Assembly (NCBI GenBank): GCA_047967505.1
Contig: CM106540.1
From: Dipteris shenzhenensis
Taxonomy: Eukaryota > Polypodiophyta > Polypodiopsida > Gleicheniales
DNA length: 64,000 bases
Direction: 5' to 3' (one strand)
Shown here: positions 45,105 through 55,389 of the stretch, piece by piece
Layout of the letters: the number at the start of each line of letters is the position of its first letter
How positions within the stretch are numbered: the first letter of the stretch is position 1
The notes under the pieces: model-generated
What the model saw: the letters and a program-made list of their open reading frames with translations, nothing else
Told to the model about the DNA's origin: nothing
Databases searched by the model: none
Translations under genes and position numbers: made by a program

Positions 45105-46250
45105 CTAGTCAATCTTCAAAGTTGCAGGAGGAATGAAATTGGCACCATGCATGCACTTCTCCACATGGCGGCTGATCTTACCACCATTTAAGGTAAAGTA
45201 GAAGGACTCTGACATGCCATCCTCCCTGACCAATATGTGTTCTCGCACATCCCTTAGAGTCCATTGCGATGTGACATTCACATTCTTGACATCTCCCTCT
45301 TCAACATCAATAGACAAACTTACCCTCGTATTGTCTTCATCATTAGAGTCTAGGTGAAGCCACCAGCCATTTGTTTTCTTCCAACGCCTGTACTGAAAAG
45401 CTAAATACAACATGTGGCATGACAAATGGTATCTAATAACCACATTGTCTTTACATGCGTGACATTGAAACACATCACCCTTTTGGTCACCTGACCTAGT
45501 TCCCCAATTCATCCCAAGTAAATCTTCAAGAGCATTTTCATCTACACGCTTGCAGGACCACATAGTTTTTGTTCTATGCATATGTATATTCTAAAATAAA
45601 GAAGCAAAAATGTGCAGAGGCATAAACCAAGATAACCTTGCCCATTTGGATCAAAATGTAAACTTCATGGCCATGCCCACATCCTTTGCAATCTTGTCCT
45701 TGTACGATTGCAATGTCCTCGAGTCCACATTGCTGCAATCCATGTCTTGAAGTTGTGGTGGTGCAATGGTTTACTGACGGCCATAGCTTGATGATGTCAT
45801 TGGAGTGATGTATGTTGCATTATACCAATACACATTCTTCATTCGCAAGGAGGCCAACTTCTCCCCAGCATGCATTTGCTTACCTCAATCCTCATGAATC
45901 GCAGTGAACTTGCCTATGAATGATTCAACTGGTTCCCACTCCTCGAGGTCTAAAGGGAAATCATCTGCCACCATGAATAAGAGCTCTTAGAAACCAAACA
46001 CAAAATTTCCTAATGGACTCATTACACTTACAGGTGAAAAAGGTAAATAGATAGAAAGGCTCACACTGTGATGGTATCCTAGATTGATTGAATGATGGAG
46101 GAAGCCGCATATCTTTTCCCATGTAAACATGCTGCACTTTTGCAAGCCATCCTTTCTTCCCAAACTTGAACTTCAAGATGCGCCCTTCCACTCATGCAAG
46201 ATGTCACCTCTCTTGCTCTTGGGAAGCTTATGTGGACCTTTGGCTGATTC
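45105..46250 (-). pseudogene. Unknown second minus-strand gene, possible beta-grasp tail
   Basis: Read from the high end: PHKLPKSKRGDILHEWKG and ILKFKFGKKGWLAKVQHVYM, then a probable intron near 46,065-45,980. A frame follows with DDFPLDLEEWEPVESFIGKF, MKNVYWYNATYITPMTSSSY and SRTLQSYKDKIAKDVGM, containing three stops (TGA, TAA, TGA). The last part (45581-45105) is open: FQCHACKDNVVIRYHLSCHM, a cysteine/histidine group that may bind zinc. It ends with VTSQWTLRDVREHILVRED, FYFTLNGGKISRHVEKCMHG and FIPPATLKID, a pattern like small ubiquitin-type (beta-grasp) folds. I do not recognise the family. It points away from the right inverted repeat and towards the copia-split gene. Confidence 0.4.
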
Positions 46251-46448
46251 TTTCATCACTATCCCATCATTTAAGGCTGTAGGTGCAAGGGATCCACTCA
46301 TCCAATGCATTTATGGTGTTGTGGAAGACACAAGAGGTCACAGCATTGCCTCAGCATTGCGTGGTCTTGTAGCCTTTCTCCTCACCATGCTTGCAGAGGT
46401 TGCAACAGCAAGAATGGGACTCCTACACAAGGCAATGTAGCTCCAACA

Positions 46449-46600
46449 GAGGCACAAAAGAGGGAGAAGGAGAGGAATAGAGCAGCAGTAATAGAGGCGC
46501 AGGAGAGCGAGAAGGAGAGGGACAGAGCAATGGCAATAGAGGCACAGGAGAGGGAGAAGAAGAGGGATAGAGCAACTCCAATAAAGGCACAGGAGAGGGA
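46449..46600. repeat. 45-bp minisatellite, 3.4 copies
   Basis: Units begin at about 46449, 46494, 46539 and 46584 (GAGGCACAGGAGAGGGAGAA...). On the plus strand they encode a 15-residue charged repeat (EAQEREKERDRA-type). No start or domain supports a real gene; on the minus strand the tract is pyrimidine-rich. Confidence 0.85.
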
Positions 46601-47034
46601 GAGGGGAGAGAGAGAGAGAGAGAGGCTGCAGCAAGCAGGCCAAAGCAGGAGGGAGCAAAGAAAGAGGGGGGAGAGGGAAAATGCATGGGATTTGGTTCAA
46701 ATCTGAGTGATTTGGCAGGCTGGACCAGAACAGTGGGGGGCAGAGGTCCTAGAAAGAAAGAGGGGAGAAGAAAAATTCGCCACAAGGGCCCTACCATCCC
46801 ATTGAAGGCAGTTTTGGGCTCATGTGAGGGAGGTGCACCTGGTAGGAGGGTCAAACATGGGTTAAGACGGGGGGGATGGTTTGGGTGGTCCCTAGTGTAA
46901 GGGGAGAAACCAATAGGGGCTCTTTGCAGGCATGCCCACCCTCCACCTCAACATACCATTGCCCTACACCTTCTAGTACTCTCATTGGTACACCTCAAAT
47001 CACTCTCTAATCCCTTGATAGGAAACACTAATTG

Positions 47035-47068
47035 GAGGCCCTTTTGAGACCCCAATTCTCCCCTAATG
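47035..47068 (-). repeat. Right 34-bp inverted repeat of the large element
   Basis: GAGGCCCTTTTGAGACCCCA and the following 14 bases are the reverse complement of 32443-32476 with one mismatch. Confidence 0.8.
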
Positions 47069-47442
47069 CTATAGTTTGACTCCAAGTGGATGTTGAACAA
47101 GATGGTTGTTGTTTTGAAATTGTGGAAAGATCAAATCTACATAACAACAAAGGCAGAGAGGTCAAAGCCTTCCTAGGTCCATGATGAAGATTGGGAATTT
47201 ATAAAGAAAGAACTCAAGACTCCAAAGAAGTATGACCAATAGAGTTAGGTGGCTACTACAAGGAAGAGCAAAGTGGACCAATCACAATTGGGATCGGGTC
47301 ACAAGGCTCGATTTTATCATTTTTTTGTAAGTACCTATTCTCTCACTTATTTTTGCATGTAGTTTGGGAATGCTTGGGGTAAATCATGAAATTAACAGAA
47401 ATGCTTGTAATGTTAGGAAATGAAAATGGGCAGATAGTGCTT

Positions 47443-47625
47443 GTAACTTCTTCCATTCAAAAAGGGGAAAAATCCCTCGCTTGCTTCAAGATAGTTGAGC
47501 AAGGCTTTCGTACTGTAGTCATAGATGAGAAGTACTCGTATGCGTATGACTACAATAGGAAAGCCTTGCTCAACTATCTTGAAGCAAGCGGGGGATTTTT
47601 CCCCTTTTTGAATGGAAGAAGTTAC
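47443..47625. repeat. Long near-perfect hairpin, 81-bp arms
   Basis: Arm 47443-47523 (GTAACTTCTTCCATTCAAAA...) and arm 47545-47625 are reverse complements with about three mismatches. They are separated by a 21-bp loop. A transcript would fold into a stem of about 80 bp. It could be a young MITE, a miRNA-like or siRNA-producing foldback, or a simple inverted duplication. No target duplication was evident. Confidence 0.92.
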
Positions 47626-47629
47626 TACA

Positions 47630-48280
47630 CCCATTTCTCTCCAAATGCTCAATTTGAACAACTATTACATATATACTAGCCTCTAACACGTGTTTTTCTT
47701 GAACAAGAAGATGGAGATGAGTACTTGCACAACAAGCTCACCAAGAGGATGCCGAAGCTAGAGAGACAAGAGGTGGAGGGAACGAGAAAGATATGAAAAG
47801 CAAGGGGGAAAGGGAGGAAAAGAGGGGGGAAGAGAGGAAGGCAAAGGGGACAAGAGAGGAAAGAGAACGAAAAAATATAAGAAAAGAGTAGGGGAAAGAG
47901 GAAGTGAGAAAGAGGAAGAAAAAGCGAGAGGAAAAAGAGGAGAGGAGAGGAAAGAAGGGAGAAAAAGGGTTTTCCTATGCACATCTCACTTGCTAGCGCT
48001 TAAGGTGTTAGAAAATGGCCAATGTAAAACATAACAATGATAAAAAAAGATAGGAATAAAATATTTTCTTACCTAGAGCACGAATGCCAAGAAGAGAACG
48101 AATTAGGCTGTCGATGCCTACAAAACAAAAACAACACACCATTTTTATAAGAACTAGTGAGAAACAAGAAAGTAAGGCGATTTCCATGAGTAGTAGTATA
48201 TAAGGTGATTCGAAGCAATTGAGCTTTGTGCTCGCTCGACCATCAGTCTACTCATTGTGTTTCACCAAGGAAGAAGCCCT
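47630..48280. other. No gene; purine-rich tract
   Basis: 47,750-47,970 is strongly purine-rich (GAAAGAGGA-type). The rest is AT-rich with no motif. Frames here are composition artefacts. Confidence 0.5.
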
Positions 48281-48519
48281 TTGCTACTAGGGTTGTGTTT
48301 TAGTTCGTGGGTATGGTTGTTGTGTTTTGGGTTTTGCAGTGGAGCTAGGCTCCCACTTGTATAATTTTTTACGCAAAAAGTAGTGCTAGTTATATTACTT
48401 GAAAGCGAGAGTACAAGAAGGCCTAAAGGCCAGCGGGCTGTAATCACAAAATGGATACAGCCCGAGAAAAAAGAGCCAAAATGCTAATTACAAGCCGCTC
48501 AGGGCATAATCATTGGAGA

Positions 48520-51500
48520 GTAGACAAACAGCCACGGTGGGGGGCGTAATGTCACTGAATACTCTGAGTAGAGTGCTGGAAGAACAACTCCCGGTGGTCC
48601 CAGTCACGAAGGAAGCGCCGTCTCTTTTCCTTCCCTACCCGGAACTCCCCCTGAATCTGATCCCACTGGCCCTTGAGCATATGAACGATCGTGCTCCAAA
48701 TGTCTGCTAGGGTATGGGTAGCAGAAGAAGTCTGATCTCCTACGGTTTGCGTGCATCTGGAAGTCTAGATATGCTAGCCTGCAATGCTCCCTATGATCTC
48801 CCAAACTGGGTGCCGAGTCATCGCTCCTGCATTGTCTCTGTCAGATGCCAAGGGAAGCTGTCCATGTATGACTAGGTGGCCTGCGTGATGAAGAAGACGA
48901 GATCTTGTCTCGAGAACTCATAAGCCAAGTGATGTCCCATCTCAGTGCTACACCAGCAAACGGCTCTCCAAGTGATCGGTCCTAGCTCGAGTGCAGCCCT
49001 CGCTAAGATCCCCATGACCCCCTTCCAAACTGTCTGCACATGCAAGCAGCTCCAAAGGCAGTGTTTTAGGGACTCCTCCTGAAAACACATCTGGCAATGC
49101 CCCTCCTGCCCCATCTGCCTCAGCCAGCTGCCAACTGGTAGCCCCTTGTGTGCCACCATCCAAAGGAAGTAGGAGATCTTCCTCGGCCGCCAGCTAGCCC
49201 AAAGAGTCTTCTAGAAAGTGCAAAGAAAGACCAGAGATATCCCCTAGGCATACCAACTATGTGCCTGTGTGGGTAGCCCGCGCTGGAGGGCCCCAAGAGC
49301 ACACCTACCGGTACGCGCACTGTAAGAGAAGAAGGGGGTAGGGTTCTCTGAGGTCTCCAATGGTGGCCAGTGCCACTCCCCTGGGTCCCACTCCACCTCT
49401 ATCAAGGAACGGCCCTCCCATATCCAGAGTCTCCAATCCTGGTCCTGCATAATCAGGGGGTCTATATGCCACGTCTTCCCTTGCAGCCCTACAAGGCGAA
49501 GGCGCTGCCAGGGAAGTTGGGGGTCGATCAGGCCTCTCTGCTCTATAGGCGGCTATCATCAGCGATGGAGAATAAGTGTATCGAGGAGTCCGAGAAAAGG
49601 CCTGCAACCACCAAAGGAATGCCCCGTGGAGTGAACTGTCCTAGCCACCTCTCATCTCTCGGGAAGAGCTGTCCGGTGACCATGGGAATCCTCCAACCTG
49701 CAGGAATGGCAGCATCAATCTCCGCTCACCGAGCTTGGATTCCACGTGCCGTACCTATTGCTGCTGCTAGCTCGCCTGGGCTCAGCTGGCTGTAGACATC
49801 CCTCCAAACCCGGAGCGAGCGCGCGGGCCCACACGCCCAGAGCGCCCAAGGGATATGGGATCTCTCTCCAAGCTGATGACCTGTATCATCTGTCACCTGG
49901 CTGCTCTAGATCAGGGGCTGTCTGTCTATCTCCTCTCGGCAGCTGGGGGGAACCTAGAAGAGGCTGTGTCGCAACTTCCTCCAGACCGAGACGAGGCTAC
50001 AGAGGAAGGGGGAGCGGGACTGAGTCAAAGGGGCAGAAGTGAAGATCCACCAGATAGATGGCTGCCAAACACCCCCTCTGGGGGGGTACACGCGCTGAGA
50101 CCATGCTGTAGCAAGAGCTTCCACGTCTGCCCTCCTGGGGTCAGCAGACCGCGGATGAGTAACTTGCCAAGTAGTGCCTAACTCTGCAGTTCTGGATCTA
50201 TGATGCCGAGGCCGCCCTCTGTTTGGGGGAGAATGACCGTCTGCCAGGCGACCCTGGCTCTGGTGGTGCCGGAACCATCTGAACCAGACCATAGGAAGTT
50301 CCGCACCAGTCTCCTCAACTGGGCTACACATGATCTCGAGAAACACCAGCAAGAGGCCACATACCAAGTAGTGGCAAGAAGGACCTGGTTGACCACAAGG
50401 GCACTGCCTGCCAAGGATAGCCAAGCCGTGCTCCAGAAAGCAAGCTTCTGTCGTATGGAGGCTAGGACCGGCAAGAACTGCTGAGCCGGTGTGATGTCCA
50501 GGCCTACCTGGAATCCTAGGTAACGTGTCGTCTGTCCTCTAGGGATCCAGCGAAACCCCAAGAAAATACCCCACTGTGAGCTGGCTCCCGGATCCGTAAG
50601 AAAACCAACTGATTTATGCCAGTTGATTTTTGCCCCAGCCGCAAGGCAAAAAATCTCTAGGGACAGTCTCACTCGCTCTAGTGACTCGACATCATCCTGC
50701 ACATATAGGGTTGTGTTGTCTGCATACTCGGAGTCCAGAAGTTCTGCATCATCTTCAATAGGGAGACACATCCCGTGAAGACCAGTGGTATGGGCTCGAA
50801 GGAAGTGGGTCATGGCCTCTGCAAAAAATAGGAAGAGGTAGGGCGCTAGCGGGACAGCCCTGATGCACCGAGCACTCGAGTGTGAATCTCTCCCCCATCC
50901 TGCCACTAATGATAACCCGCGACTGGAGGCCGACCTATAGAGGCTAGCAATACCTCTGATCCACTCATCCGGGAAACCGAACCGAGAGAGTGTACCTTCC
51001 AAGAAGGACCAGTCTACCCTGTCGTACATCTTCTCAAAGTCGAGAAGGAGTATGGCAAGGTGCTGGCCACTGTGCTGGCCATTCCGTCGCCTTTGAGAAA
51101 GTGAAAATGTTGTCCAAAATGCTGCGATCTTGGACAAAACCAGTCTGGGTGTCATGAATCAAGTCATGTAGCAGGGGGCGAATGCGGCTACTGATCATCT
51201 TGGCGAGGATTTTGTAGGCGGTCGGGAGGAGGGTGATAGGGCGCCACTGTCTGATCTCCTGACGGTCACCCCCTTTGGGGATGAGGCAAATCAAGCCTGT
51301 CGCAAGGCTCTCTGGCATCTGCCCGCTGGAGAAGATATGTTGGAAGGCTGCGAGCAAGGGCTAGTGGATCTGCTCCCAAAAGGTGGTGAAGAAAGCTTTG
51401 GAGAGGCCATCCTCACCTGGGCATTTCTGCCCATCAATAGCGCTCAACGCATCCTGCATCTCCGCCACAGTGAAAGGGGCGAGAAGGGAGTCACTCATGC

Positions 51501-52932
51501 TAGGCTGCACGAGCTGCGGTGTAGACCTCCACACCTCCTCCCTGCATAGGCGGCCACGAGGGTCTGGGGGCTCCTGCTGGAACAATGATCTGTAGAAATC
51601 TGTCGCCAAGTCCCAGGCCTCGTCTGGATCTGTCCTGACACTACCATCCTGCGCCCTAAGAGAATGGAGCTGCTCCCCTGCTGACCTCTGTCCATGAGTC
51701 CAGAAGAACTCTCTACACATCCTGTCGCCTTTCCTAGCCCAGAAGGACTTGGAAGCATGAAATGAGAACTCTGAGCGACGCTGGGTGATCTCCTCTAGCA
51801 TGGCTCGGGCCCGAACCTCCTGCTGTCTGAGCTCCTTCTGAGCTCCTTAGAGCTTGGAGAAGACTGCTGCATCCGCTGAATCGAAGCGAGATCTTGTCTG
51901 AGACCCCTCTCCTTCGCCCAACACTACTGCCTGACCTGAATCGCCTTCTGCTGACAAATGAGGCTAGACTCAGCAAGCGCCTGAGCTACCTGTACTGCCA
52001 TATCCCCGGTGGGGTCCCAATCTTGCTCCCACAGGTCCACTATCCTGCTGTGAACTGCTGCTCTGGAGTAGATGGAGTCTGGGATCCGGCATGAGCGTGG
52101 AGGTGAGGAGTGAGAGGCTGAGTCCAAGACTAGGATGACTGGGGAATGGTCTGAGAGTGTCGTCCCTGGAACCACTCTTGACTCTCCAACTCTACCAATC
52201 GCTGACATAGAAACGGTCCAGCCACTCCAAAATTCTTCCTCCCTCCCTCCTGTAACCCCAAGAGAAGTCCAGACTCCTTGTCCACCTGCGAAAGGAAGGC
52301 TCCCTCCAGCTGTCCCGACCTCCCACTGCGAATAGGAAGGAGTCCCAATCTGCCTGCTCTGCCTGAGCTATACCGAGGAACTCTGGGCCCCGTCCCTGCT
52401 GATCCTCTAGGGTCTCAAGGTTGTTGAAGTCCCCTCCTACAATCCAAGAGTCCATCTCTGGCAACAAGTCTGTCAAGGATCTCCAAAAAGCGGCTCTCCG
52501 TCTGAGATCGGTTGGGGCATAGAAATTGAGGATGCCGATACGGGATCCCTCAATATTCAAGCCCACCCAAAGCGCACGTCCTGGGATCACGTCCTGGGAT
52601 CAAAGTGCCAAAACCACACACATGATGAACTAGAGAAGCGTCGATGGAGGTACAGACACCCCCGCTCCTCCCCCCTGCTCGCCAATCGAAGGTTCCCAGT
52701 AGGTGTGGGAGCGTCCTATGAGGACCTTCCCACAAATACTGGTCTGAGAAGCCGAAAGCTTGTGTTCCTGCAGTAGGAGCACATCTACCCTTCCCACTAA
52801 GGCTGGCTGGAGCTCCTGTCTGAGCACCATCTTCCTGGGGCCGCGGGTTCCTGATGAGTGGAACCCGTTGACGTTCGAAGAGATAATGCGTATACTCATG
52901 AGGAGGGAAGGTGGGCTTGCGGTCGAAGTCAA
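48520..52932 (-). pseudogene. LINE ORF2: endonuclease, reverse transcriptase, zf-RVT
   Basis: The endonuclease comes first (52932-51924): RIISSNVNGFHSSGTRGPRK, LLLQEHKLSASQ, ILNFYAPTD, IVGGDFNNLE, LDRFYVSDW and LSDHSPVILV. The RT follows (51801-50178): KCPGEDGLSKAFFTTFW, LICLIPKGGD, WRPITLLPTAYKILAK, TQTGFVQDRSILDNI, LLDFEKMYDRVDWSFL, and the active site, which reads EYADNTTLYV where YADD is expected. The C-terminal zf-RVT is seen at 49159-48872 (GHCQMCFQEESLKHCLWSCL). ORF2 proteins nick the target and prime reverse transcription from it. Several frameshifts and the aspartate-to-asparagine change at the active site make this copy inactive. Confidence 0.9.
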
Positions 52933-52971
52933 AGTGGTCGGAGGATGTCCAGTGTGCAGACGAAGGCGCTT

Positions 52972-54663
52972 CTATGAGGGTTTCGAAGGAGAGGCCGGAT
53001 CATCGGACCCATCCTCTAAAACCTTCAGCAACGGGGAGAGGCCCTTCATCCCGTGGTGGTAGGCTCTCTCTAACCAGCTCGACACCTCTGCCAGGGAAAT
53101 ACTGTACAAGCCCGCTACCTCTAAGGTCCTCCACGGGCGGAGCCCTTCTGTGTAGGCCCACTCCAGAGGTGGCCGAATAATGACCAGGAGTCGAAAACCT
53201 TTGGCGCTGTGGCGCCATCGCAGACGAACGTCACCCTCCTTCCATTGCTGCTGAAGAAGCTCCGCTGCTCTGCTACCGATCCAGTCCTGCACCTGCTCCT
53301 GGGACTGATCTCGTATCGTCTCCCAAACATTTTCATTCATCCATTGCTCATTCCCTTCACTGGAGATAGTGAAGGAATAGCTAGGACCATCGTGAGGGGC
53401 AAGGACGGACACCTTACCCTCCGCCCCCTTGCGGAGGAAGAAGATGCTGATGTCTAGGCATGCAGGGAAGGAGCCAATACCCGCTGCATCCAAATAATCC
53501 CAAGGTCCTGCTCGATAAAACTCCAATGGAAGAGCTCTATGAGCAGCCCTTGGGCGTGGGGACGAGGATGAGGAGTCTGAACCAGAGAGAGAGGGGTGCT
53601 GGCCATCTGCGGGAAAGGGTCTCTCCCCTCCGCCGGGCCAGGAGGGATAGGCGCGGGTGAGGTCTGTGCTGGCTTCGGGGCTGCAGGTGGCTTAGGCGGA
53701 GGGGGGGTTCCCTCTGGATCATGCTCGAGGAAGAGAGTGGGGCGGAAACCACCGGTGTTGGGGGGGATCCTGGAGGGGGTGGGGGTCGGGGGATCGAAGA
53801 GGAGGGGGGAGGGGAAGGAGGGCGGGGTGAAGGATGAGGGGGAGGCTGACTGATCTTCTCCTTTCCCTTCTCCTTCCCCTTACCGGGCTGCTGATGAGTA
53901 GTGACCACAGGGGGGGGCTCTTGCTGTAGATGGGCAGGCTTTTTGGGTCCTGCTTTGTTTCCCTTCTGTTTTCTTTTGACCTCCGTCCAGCCTTCCCCTT
54001 CGGGAGGGGGTGTCATTGACTGGTGGGGGGGATCCTAAGTTGCCTGAACGGGGGCCCTCTGAGGTTCTGTACCCGTGAAGCGAGGGCAGGAGCATGCCTG
54101 GTGCCCGAAGCCATGGCATCTCAGACACTGATTGGGGCGACCAGTGACCAGAATGTGCTACGTCACCACACCTGTATCCGTCTCGATCTCGAACTCCGAG
54201 GGGATGCTCTGTGGATCAAGGACTGCCACTTTGACACATGGCACCCCTTGGGCTGCCGCCGCATCAACGTAGGTGTCCTGCATAGGTAGTGCGCCCCCAG
54301 GTCCTTGATGATCGGGCGAAGCTCGGTTGCGAGACCTGGGAAGATAAGGGTAACTGGATGGCGAGGAATGCGAAAGCGGGCATCGAAGTCCGCTACACCG
54401 AACCCCCTGTACCATGGGACCATGAGGATGATCTTCCCACCCACAGAAGTAGGGGATCGCCTGACCATATCGCTTGCAACCTGTGTTGAGGAGAGCTTGA
54501 GCCAGAAGATGCCACGTCCCATGAGTGCAACCTCCTCGATGTGACTGTCCTCAAGGTAGAGGGTGGACTGCAACCAGTCCCTGATGTCTGCTCGTGAAGG
54601 GGAGTAGCCAATGACTCTCCCATAAACGGATGTCTGGGAGAAGTCCGTGGCGGTCTGCTTCAC
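52972..54663 (-). pseudogene. LINE ORF1: DUF4283-like plus zinc knuckle
   Basis: 54663-54163 encodes a DUF4283-like RNA-binding domain (IRDWLQSTLYLEDSHIEEVA, GRGIFWLKLSSTQVASDMVR, ILMVPWYRGFGVADFDARFR). After a frame change there is a CCHC knuckle, CLRCHGFGHQACSC, near 54,110-54,070. A proline-rich linker with KGKEKGKEK follows (54016-53537). A C-terminal part (53526-52972) with WETIRDQSQEQVQDWIGSRA is unfamiliar to me. ORF1 proteins package LINE RNA. It is broken by frameshifts. Confidence 0.75.
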
Positions 54664-55389
54664 TAAGGAGACCTCCCCTCCATCAGCCTATCGCGTAACA
54701 TTGACAGAGCACCGGGGTCCGTCTGGGCCACCGGTTCCGGGCACGTGGCCGCCATATCGCATTGACTAACTGCGAACGCTCCAAGGCGGGGGAAGGAGAA
54801 GGAAACGGAAGAGGCGGGGATGGGGGATTGAGGCGGGGGAGGGAAGAGGGAGGGATGGATAGAAATGAGGAAGCGGGGGGGGAGAGAGGTGGTGACGAAG
54901 GGGCGGGTGGCGGAGGAAGGAGGAGAAAGAGAGGGGGGGGCAGCGCAGCACAGGGGGGTGAGAGGAAGGGGGAAGGGGAGGTGTGGCAGCGCCGCACGAG
55001 AGGGGGTGGGGAGGAGAGGTGAGGAAGGGAGGGAAGGGGGGGGGCAGTGTAGCGCCGAAGCAGGGGGGGCAGGGGGGGTGGTAGCGCAATGCGAGGGGGG
55101 GGGAGGCGGGTGGGGGAACTGAGTGCGGAGAGGGGGGAGCGGAGAGGAGAGGGCAGGAGCGGAGCGGGGGGGAGCGACTGGCGGAGAGGGGGGGAGTGGA
55201 GCGGGGAAGCGGGGGCGAGCGGAGCGTGGAGAGGGGGGATGAGCGGAGCGACGGGCGGAGGGGGAGGAGAGGGGGACGGAGGGCCGCGCGGGAGCGGCAG
55301 TGAGGGAGGAGGTGGAGGGGAGGGCCGCGCAGCGCGAGGGGGGGGTAGACGGGAGCGGAGGAGGGTAGGGAGTTCACAGGAGCAGCTTG

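Larger units (their letters stand above)
32448..47063. mobile_element. Candidate large DNA transposon (about 9.05 kb plus nested copia)
   Basis: The 34-bp inverted repeats lie 14.6 kb apart. Between them are four gene remnants (33069-35958 +, 36431-37494 +, 44821-38084 -, about 46250-45105 -) and a nested copia element. TA flanks both ends (..TTA|GG and CC|TAA..), compatible with a TA target duplication but too short to prove one. The left flanking frame ends at the boundary and a possible continuation begins beyond the other. The carried transposase-like protein would supply mobility. Carriage of a histone H3-like gene is not something I know from any described plant element. Alternatively, the two repeats could be ends of two unrelated small elements that happen to face each other. 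Confidence 0.5.
48290..55380 (-). mobile_element. L1-type LINE retrotransposon, inactive
   Basis: About 7 kb, much richer in GC than its surroundings, with ORF1 (54663-52972) and ORF2 (52932-about 48520) in order on the minus strand. The 5' part (55380-54680) is a G/A-rich leader on the plus strand (C/T-rich on the sense strand). Below ORF2 a 3' untranslated segment with TAATATAACTAGCACTAC leads to an end I place near 48,290-48,370. I could not fix a poly(A) tail or target duplication, so both boundaries are approximate. Confidence 0.85.

Noticed and set aside
46305-46854. Charged repeat protein (plus) or hydrophobic repeat protein (minus) at the 45-bp minisatellite
   Set aside because: Both are produced by the repeat; no domain and no plausible start context.
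32443-47068. PIF/Harbinger (TWA) or hAT (8-bp) target duplication at the inverted repeats
   Set aside because: The flanks read TTA on the left and TAA on the right, which is not a direct 3-bp repeat, and no 8-bp repeat exists; only TA is compatible.
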